Below, piece by piece: positions 56,471 to 64,000 of a DNA stretch of 64,000 nucleotides; positions within the stretch are counted from its first letter, which is position 1, and the number at the start of each line of letters is the position of its first letter. The notes beneath the pieces are model-generated. The model was not told the origin of the DNA, made no database searches, and worked only from the letters and a program-made list of their open reading frames with translations. Position numbers and translations under genes: made by a program. The stretch is from Zygnema cylindricum (Eukaryota > Streptophyta > Zygnematophyceae > Zygnematales > Zygnemataceae): positions 62,001-126,000 of the forward strand of contig JBBHKE010001676.1 of the NCBI GenBank assembly GCA_037447655.1, in the 5' to 3' direction.

Positions 56471-59400
56471 CGAGGGAGTGGAACCTCCGGAATATGTCCG
56501 GGAGTCGGAAAAAGACAATTTTCAGTCTGAGAAAGTGACCAATCCTGGGCAATAGGCTTCTGAGAGAGGCTTCTCCTAATACCTCGCTGGATCGGTAATT
56601 GTCCTCCGAAATTGTTTGGAAGGATTTGTTGTCCACTCTGTTGACTTTGTTGACTAGTTGGTTCGTTTTGTTGGGTCCCTTTGAATGGAAGAGGAGACTG
56701 ATTATTAATATGGTTAGCATTGTGGGTATTGTTCGTATGGTTAGTATTAGTATTGGGACCACGCGAATAAAGAGGTGGTTGATTGTTTTGAAAATGTTGT
56801 AGCTTTTGCTGCCTCGCAAGGAGCTCGGAGATCGGCAAATGTTGCAAGTTGAAGTCAACAGGTTGACCAGAATTAGGAGGAGATTGACCAGAATTTAGAG
56901 GAGATTGGCCAGAATTCATCGAAGGTGTCGAATGATTTCCGTTTCTGGAAGGAGGTCCAGAAATGACATTATTGCTGGTAGTGGCTGCTAGTATACACTG
57001 TAATAGCTCCTCCACTTGCCAACTGGTCTCCAATAGTGTGGTACTCCCTCTCGCCATAGCCTCTTCTAGCGATGGGACTCTTGAGAGATTCGTTCCTTTC
57101 CCAAATTCTCGAAGATCTGTATCGGAGCGAGCGAGAAGGGCATCCATGGGCAAGTTGCTTCCTTGCGATGACAAAGAAGGGAGGTTCTGAAGGTTTTGGA
57201 GGCTCTGGAGGCTCATAAGCATTGAATTTAAAGGTAGAGGCGTAGTAGACATGGACGATTCTCTCCCTTCTCTCCTGCTCTCTTCTGTGCCTTGCCTTGA
57301 AGTAAGGCTCTCCTCATTAGTCCCGCAAGCTTGTGATTTGCTCAAAGAATTTTCTGGAGGAAGTTGTGTACGGATATCGTTTCTGGGTCCTTGTTGGGTA
57401 ATTTTCTGTCGAATGTCGTTGGTATTTTCAGAAACGGTTTTACTATTAACTAAACTGGTTCCCCCATTCGCCAAAAGCTGTCCTGTGACTTGACTGGGAC
57501 TGAAAATAGGATCCAGGAGAGGTAGTGTATCCCAGTCAACTTTGGGGGTAGGAAGAGAGGCGAGAATATTATCGTCGACTGACAATTGCCATGGACTGGT
57601 GACCATTATATCGTCCGTTTTCGTCTGATCCTGTTGTCGATCCACAAGCGTAGGAAAAGTGTTATTTCTTTTGAGTCCCCTAGGGTAAGGTACTTGCAGA
57701 GGAGTTAATCCATTTTGAACTCCTCGTCGTCCGAAGGAAACGGTCTTTTCTTGTTTTGGGATTGACGCACTTTCTGATTGTTTCCGTTCTTCTTTCTGGA
57801 CAGTTTCTTGTTCTTTCTGAGGTTTGGACATCGGTCCCGGGGGAGGATTATTCAAACTGGAGGGATACTCCTGAGGCTCTTCTTTAACTCGTACAGGAAC
57901 TGACAAAGAAAATGACCTCCTCTGACAAAGAATATCCTTTTCCGACGTATTTTTTTTCGACATTTCGGTCAGAGAGGAGGTTGCCAGACCCCCGACTGTC
58001 GATGTGTTCGAGTTTTTAGTTTCCACTTCCATTTTATTAAACTGATAATGGTCCAAATTTGAGCCGGAGGAACCTGGAACGAGTTCCGAGAGAGGGGATC
58101 TCCGGTCGTCCATAGGGGTGTCTGTTTTCACATTCGATAAAGGATTTAGAGAGGAGCTGTTGGAAGAGGGAGAGCGACTGATAAAGGAGGAGAGTTTCTT
58201 GGGACTTAGTGAAAATAAGGTGCGGGTTAACGAGGGCCGAGGACTCAGGACTCCCCAAGAAGAAGGTCCCCGAGGGCTCGAGAAGGGAGGGCGAGGGGAG
58301 ATGCTCATAGGTGAGGATTTGTAAGATGGAGAGGGATGAGCGAACCATGGAGGGATATTCAGATGGTAAGGAGAGTTGGGCGTCTTCACGAGTTTTTCCA
58401 TATCGCAATCGTTCTCGTTAACGTCTTTGGGACAATCTGCGAAAGAAAATCCACGGGATATAAGATCAGTAATGAGTATTTTTGTGAGTTTGTGAGTTGG
58501 GAATAAAAGTCAAATTTTAGCGAACAATCATTTAACACTATGAAAATGGACTTGGGCGAGGGAGAGGGAGAAGGAGAGGGAGGCTGGGATGGCAAAGCGA
58601 GAGAGGAAGAAGACGAGGGGGGGAAGGAGAACAGAAGAGCGAGAGAAAGGGAAGGAGAGGGAACAGGGTGAATTAAAAATGACCATTAGTAAAACGACTC
58701 TTACTGAAATGACTCTTACGAAAGTGATCCTTCTAAATTGACTCATACAAACAATTTAAATGACTATTACTGAAACAGACTCTCACAAAATTGACTCTCA
58801 CCGAAATGATGAACGACTCTTGCCAAAATGACTCATTTAGATCTTACTTAATTGACTCTTTCCATTAGTAATACTCACCAATAGTGAGGCCAGTGAGAGA
58901 GCTTGTACTGCACTTCAATTCTTGACTGATAGGAGACGATTTTTTGACAATTTCGAGGTTCCATCCTTTCCTTCTCTCTTGCAAAGGTGCTTGCTTTCCA
59001 TTCGTTTCGTCTTTTTGCGTCTTCTCTCCTCCATATTTTGGAGAGCTTCCACTTTTCGCAGGCTTCTGTTTGGTGCCATTGCCATCTGCAGAGAGCAAAA
59101 AAAAAAAAAAAAAAATTATTAAATGAGAGGAAGCAAAAATTGAAGCACCAGAACGTCTTTCTTTGGCGAAAACAGAACACAGAAAATAAAAAACAGAACC
59201 AGAAAAAAATATACGAGAATACATACCTGTCAAACTCGAGTCCTTAGGAGTCCAGTTAGGAGTCCCGCCTTGACTCCCTGTATCGGTTGGACTACCGATT
59301 TCTCGACTCTCGTCGATACTATTGCCCGAGACTGTCGGGCTGCTGATAGAGCTTTCTTCGGTCTTCGGCTTTTCCTTGCCGCCAGCTTCTTTGACCAGCT

Positions 59401-61112
59401 GTCCCAGTGGACTCGGCTGATTCTGCTGACTCAGCGTACTCTGACTCAGCGGACTCTGCTGACTCAGCGGGCTCTGCTGACTCAGCGGATTCTGCTGACT
59501 CAGCGGACTCTGCTGACTCAGCGGACTCTGCTGGTTCTGCTGACTCAGATGATTCTGCTGACTCAGCTTGATGCGCTCCAAACGCTTCACATGAAGATTC
59601 CAGAAGTTTTTGACATCGTTGTCGGTACGGCCCGGGAGGAACTTTGATATTTGAGCCCATCGGTTGCCCATTGTTTTCTGCACACAGAATCAACATCGGC
59701 ATAGCCGGATGCTTTGTCAATTTCGTTTCTAGAATAGTATGTTTATGACCTGTACGGAATGAGCATAATAGCAGGGATATGCAGAAAGCACGTCAAGTTT
59801 TTCGCACAGAATGCATATGAGTGAGATGTGAAATACTTCCAAGTTGTTTTCATGCTCTCCATTCATGTCATTGTACGAATCTACATTTTTCTGTTCATTT
59901 ACGAGTATTACTTTTCTTTACGATTACGAATAATACTGGCCAGGTACACCAGTAGCACGCTAACGGCATTCCTAATAATAAGTTAATTACCCTATCAGAG
60001 TGCCGAGCATATTCACCTGTAACTGGATGACCATCCGTTCCTCCGCTTCCGTAAAACGCTTGCATCCCTTTCCATGTATGTTGCGCTGCAACCATGGCAA
60101 TGCTTATCAATATCATTTTTTGGCTCTGATTTACAAATCCTAATCAACCAAAGGTAAAAGACAGATCAGTTATCGGAGAACTCTGGAATTTGGTAAGACC
60201 ATCCATGCGTTCGCTTCGATCTCCGATCAAAATTTGGAATGCTTCAAACAATTCAAATATTCCGATGATCCTTTTGTAACCCTACTTCAATCGTGACTAA
60301 AAAACACTTTTGTAAACCTTTTCCCGAACCTCTAGTAAAACAATTTGGACCTTCCAACTCTCCCTTCACAAATATCCACCCATATCAACATTCAACTCAA
60401 TAACAAACCTTACTAAAAGATACTTTTTGTAAACCTTTTTCCAAACCTCTAGTAAAACAATATAGACCTTCCAACTCTCCCTTCACAATATCCACCATTG
60501 TCAACATTCACCTCAAAAACAAGCCTTGTCCCATTTCCCCCAACATCATCACCTTCACCACGAAAACCAAGAAAAAAATCTAACAAAAAAAAAAAAACAA
60601 TACCCAGAACCTCAGACATAAACAACACAAAAAAAGAACAAAAACAAAAAAAAAAAAAAACAATCCCCAACCAACATCCCCCCCCCACCGACCATAAGTC
60701 CGGGCTTGAGCTGATTGACCCATCGCAACCGACAACTTTTCCCGTTCCGTTTCAAAAGCCCCTTTCCCTGTAAACTGTTCCAGTTCTTTGGACCGTGCGA
60801 CGCCACGTACGCCACCAAAATTTTGTCCTCTTCTGGGAGCCACGTGCCCTTAGCCACTCCTTGCGTCGGATCCACCTCTCTCCTCTCTGGCGCCAAATCC
60901 AGGGCTTCCCTCAACCCCTCCACCGCCTCCTGTAAAGAGGACATGTGGCCTCCGGAGCCCTCCACTCTATCAGAAAACGACAAACCGGGGATGGAGCAGA
61001 GAGCGCCTCTTCCCATGTCCGCCGGGCTAGATAGCGCCTGGTCCAGAAACGACAAAGAAGAGCAGCCGAACAGCTGGGCGGTGGCCAACTGCGCCAGTTG
61101 GCGGTCATCCAT
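56407..61112 (-). CDS. DUO1-like R2R3-MYB transcription factor (5 exons)
   Basis: Sequence-specific DNA-binding regulator. Exons, minus: 61112-60693, 60085-60017 (or 60067-60017), 59677-59227, 59085-58879, 58436-56407; 1058 (or 1052) residues. R2 (88-138) has tryptophans 91, 111 and 131 and [21 protein letters not shown]3 starts [17 protein letters not shown] and continues [20 protein letters not shown] and [29 protein letters not shown], the extra GCK residue and [10 protein letters not shown] are DUO1 (MYB125) hallmarks rather than typical R2R3. With the AAG acceptor at 60068 the R2-R3 linker has exactly the DUO1 length; the CAG at 60086 adds six residues. After the MYB come a Ser/Gln repeat tract and a very long Ser/Pro/Asn-rich region, probably disordered and much longer than in land-plant DUO1. 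Start 61112 chosen because upstream sequence is only CT-tract. Confidence 0.9.
59410..59585 (-). repeat. Coding minisatellite in MYB exon 3 (SQQSPL repeats)
   Basis: About ten imperfect 18-bp units (plus strand CTGCTGACTCAGCGGACT) encode LSQQSP or LSQQNP directly after the R3 repeat. All units keep the frame, so length variation here changes a Ser/Gln linker only. Confidence 0.9.
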
Positions 61113-61194
61113 GACATGGGAGTGTACGGAATCCAGCGTTTTTTGTCGTTTTCTGAGGTGGGTGAGGGTTAAAGCGTGAGGAGGAAGGTCATGT

Positions 61195-61475
61195 GGGGCG
61201 GGGAAGAGGGAAGGGAGAGAGAGGGGGAGAGGGAAGGAGAGGGGGAGAGGGAAGGTGAGGAAGACGGGAGATGAAAGAAGGGGAAACGGACAAGAAAAAA
61301 AAAAGAGTGGCAATAGAACCAGAGGGAGGAGAGTGTGGAGAGAATGTGGAAGGAAGAGAGGAGAAGAGGGAAAAAAAGTGAACGAGAGAAAGAGAGCGAA
61401 ACAAAGAGAGGGAGGAGGGAGGTAGGGCGGGAGGGAGAGAGGGAGAGAGAGGCTGGAGAGGGAGAGAGAGGCAGG
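61195..61475 (-). promoter_or_regulatory. CT-rich leader of the MYB gene
   Basis: Nearly pure GA on the plus strand (CT in the sense of the gene) for about 280 bp immediately upstream of the chosen start codon. It reads open as Ser/Leu/Pro-rich frames, a composition effect. Probably 5' UTR or core promoter. Confidence 0.5.
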
Positions 61476-61479
61476 CCTT

Positions 61480-61760
61480 AGACATGCGCGAGGCCGTTGG
61501 CGGAATGGACCGTCGTGGCGCGCCGCGGAAATGGCGGAGAGTACCCGACCGACCGCCGACCGACAGACCGGCGGCGGTTCCCAGGCGCCGGCAACCGTGC
61601 GGCCGCGCAGCCGTGCGGCCAATAGTACGAAATGTATGCGCAGCCAGCTGCGCGGTGCGGGGCTCCCGATTCAGCGAAAAATACACATTTTTGACATGTG
61701 GCGGGAGGACAGCGATTCGCGCGGCGACAGTGGGATAAGGTACAGGTGGACGTGACGGGT
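61480..61760. promoter_or_regulatory. CpG-rich island upstream of the MYB gene
   Basis: About 280 bp with many CG dinucleotides (GGCGCGCCGCGG, GCGGCCGCGCAGCCGTGCGG) in otherwise AT-rich DNA. Its position, beyond the CT leader, fits a promoter region. A second, shorter CG-rich patch is at 62660-62735, followed by TATAAATA at 62739. Confidence 0.5.
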
Positions 61761-62057
61761 GACGGTACGGAAATGCGGAAATTAGGAGGTCGCGCGTACG
61801 AAAGATTCGAATTAGGGAGTGGAAAAAATTGGATCGATGGAGAGGTTTACGTGGACGCGTGGGCCAATAGAGACCTTTCGTTTGAGAAAACGTTTTGGTT
61901 ATGAAAGATTGGGATACGTGGGACGGTCGACATTTATCTGAGCTTTTGTAGGTAGCTTCTGTCCGTACGGTCTGTTCGGTTTCGATAAAAATAAAAAAGG
62001 TGGATTCTGAGGCACTTTGTCAGTTGCGATACATGACAGAGGTTTTGATTTTTGAAG

Positions 62058-62514
62058 CATAGTTCAAAAGTAGGCGTTTCTATTGTAGGCCTTCTGCGGG
62101 CGCCTTTATCGTAAGTTGTGTTATGGGCTTTTCATGTGATCTTCTTAAATCGCTTCTTTGATCAGCGACTGTCCGATCGTCCAATTCTGACGATAGTCCT
62201 ATCGTAAGTTGTGTTATGGGCTTTTCATGTGATCTTCTTATATCGCTACTTTTATCAGAAACCGTCCGATCGTCCGAATCTGACGGTTCGAATGAAAAAT
62301 ACCTCAAAACTCACGGAAAAATATTTTTTTGTCCGAATGTTTTTCAAAAGTTAGACATGACGTTTAATTCTCTATCGATCGATGTGCAACTCAACCCTGT
62401 TACTATTTTTTTTCATTTTGCGACCAATACAATATGGCTCTTAAGGTCATATTGTATGTATTGCGTACAATAGGCATATTGTATGGGCGTACTTTCACCT
62501 ACTTTTGAACTATG
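62058..62514. mobile_element. CATAG-ended element with perfect 8-bp target duplication, copy 3
   Basis: 457 bp, opposite orientation to copies 1 and 2. Ends CATAGTTCAAAAGTAGGCG and CACCTACTTTTGAACTATG; flanks TTTTGAAG on both sides (62050-62057, 62515-62522), identical. Two internal 93-bp units, again open in one frame on the minus strand. Confidence 0.92.
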
Positions 62515-63582
62515 TTTTGAAGTACAAATGATTGACAAGGTTTCGCACGGTTTGCCAAAAGTCAAAAGAATCGCGTAAGTTTTATGCCGTACTTTACTTT
62601 ACGGAACACAACTGAACCGAGCAATTTTCCCGCTACGGACAAACGGTGGGAGCAGTGAGAGGATGCGGCGCACGCGTCCACGTCGCCCCCCTTTCATTCC
62701 GTTTTACGACGCGCCGCGCAGCGCGGACGTCGTGTGTATAAATATGTTCAGGGTTTTATTCTCATTCGTGTTTTTTTTTATTAAAAAAAAAACACCACCA
62801 CCCAAAAACCCTAAGGTTAAATGTAAGATACCCGGGCGGTATCTTGCGATCGGTGAGAATAACGCCTTTTTTGGGTGTAAAATACGAATCTCACCACTCC
62901 CACCAGCCGGGCCAACTCGTAAGAAACCTAGACTGCACAGGAAAAAGTCACAGAACATCGTATCACTGTCGTTTTGGCACCGTCCAGAATCATGAGATAT
63001 CTTGTCAGGAGATCCCGCAAGCCAAAAGGTTATTATTCTGATTTAAAAAAAATTGGAGGGAAATTTTGCGAACAGACGCACCTGAGTTTCGTTACCGCAC
63101 CCTAAATCTGATTTTTCGTACGAGGTCGCCATAATTCCGTACGGTCTAGTTATGTTTTGACAATTTCGCAGCTCTGACAGGCTGGAAGTGTGTGGACAAC
63201 GGCCGGCATTTTTGTCTTTTTTCGTGCAATACAAATTTTCAAAAGAATGTCGAAGCAGACAGTATATATTGTGTTTTACGTTGATATCAAGAAAACAGTT
63301 ATGTTTGTTGTATTTACGTCCATTCACAAAAGTCAGAAATATTTTTAAGACCGTTTTTCCATTAGGCGGTCTCTGTAAACATCAAAAATTCGTTTACTGA
63401 AGAGACCGTTCCATTGTGTCGGGTCAGTAACCGACATTTGGTTTTGCGTGGCTCACTTTGATTTCGCCACGTAATAAAAGAATACGATTCTGGTAATCTT
63501 CAGAGAATCTCTGGCAGCAAATTGTGACCACGTATTCGTACCAGCGAAGGTAAAAATTGACTCGTACGACGTATTGAATAAA

Positions 63583-63928
63583 ATCTGTACGGGTGGACGA
63601 AACTTAAGATTTGTAAAAGCGTACGAAAATGTCAAAATGGTTAGTGGATCGCGTGAAACAATATCCTCCGTCAAAGATTTTTTTGCGTCTTCCGGTGGCC
63701 TCGCATCCTCCCTAGCGGAAGGCACATGTCATATGCGACGTGTACCCACCTGGTCGCGCGGTCGTCGTGGATATTTGTTCACTTTTCCACGAGGCACGAT
63801 GTTATTCGTTCAGGCGCTAAGAATTGACTTACTCCGGGTCACTTGTTGCGAACTGAAAGTATCAGACAATGGAGTATCCGATTATGCATCCGACGGTCCA
63901 AGTTTACGCCCATAAACGTGGAGAATCA
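63583..63928. repeat. Dispersed repeat with CTGTACGGGYGGACGAAACTT start, copy 2
   Basis: Matches 14020-14440 at both ends and in the GGATATTTGTTCACTTTTCC middle. It is shorter by internal gaps. Confidence 0.65.
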
Positions 63929-64000
63929 AATCCCTCATGTAGTAGGCTTGTTTTTCTGACATTTTTTTTTTGGTACGGTACTGTACGAAAGAGTACAGCT

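Larger units (their letters stand above)
61761..64000. other. Right-hand flank with transposon relics
   Basis: No gene supported. Contains the CATAG-ended element copy 3 (62058-62514), a CG-rich patch with a TATAAATA word (62660-62750), unassigned sequence 62760-63570, and the second copy of the CTGTACGGGYGGACG repeat (63583-63928). Confidence 0.5.

Noticed and set aside
61189-61686. Long Ser/Leu/Pro-rich frames upstream of the MYB
   Set aside because: Produced by the CT tract and CG-rich DNA; several frames are open at once, typical of composition rather than coding.
62663-62995. 110-codon frame starting MRRTRPRRPP
   Set aside because: Starts in a CG-rich patch, runs through a poly-lysine A-tract and lacks any motif; treated as chance.
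1-64000. CRISPR arrays, bacterial operons or integrated prophage
   Set aside because: No regularly spaced identical repeats; genes are intron-split and eukaryotic throughout.
1-64000. tRNA or rRNA genes
   Set aside because: No cloverleaf with a GGTTCGA-type T arm or rRNA-like conserved block was recognised by eye on either strand; a covariance-model scan would be decisive.

Overview
This is eukaryotic nuclear DNA, AT-rich with a high density of transposon relics. It carries seven multi-exon protein genes that can be assembled exon by exon. The gene set points to the green lineage, most likely a streptophyte (charophyte-type) alga. Evidence: an R2R3-MYB whose DNA-binding domain is of the land-plant DUO1 type, a plant-type clathrin light chain C-terminus, an anthranilate phosphoribosyltransferase with a transit-peptide-like leader, and one intron with U12-type AT-AC signals. 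No species name can be supported.

Layout. (1) 166-4432, minus: fructosamine-3-kinase family gene, running off the left edge. (2) 5948-14892, plus: tryptophan-pathway trpD/PAT1, 10 exons. (3) 19545-23399, minus: canopy/saposin-like ER lumen protein, 6 exons. (4) 27785-31660, minus: LSM12, 5 exons. (5) 34235-43403, plus: splicing factor RBM25, 8 exons. (6) 46051-50348, plus: clathrin light chain, 5 exons. (7) 56407-61112, minus: DUO1-like R2R3-MYB, 5 exons. Exon phases agree across every join I assembled. Two unidentified exon-like segments remain, at 18044-18304 (minus) and 51607-51714 (plus). Genes 1/2 and 4/5 are divergent pairs. The genes are ordinary housekeeping or regulatory loci and do not form a pathway cluster.

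The rest is dominated by small non-autonomous DNA elements. About 20 hairpin MITEs share a TA-flanked TACACYG terminus; many sit in introns, and one starts inside the 5' splice site of trpD intron 2. Three elements have CATAGTTCAAAAGTAGG ends and 8-bp target duplications. One 666-bp element has TTA target duplications, and several smaller dispersed families are present. A second theme is local tandem duplication across exon borders: splice sites, a stop codon and a 3' UTR have been copied next to themselves. Boundaries were read by eye from splice signals, frame and family similarity, without transcript data.
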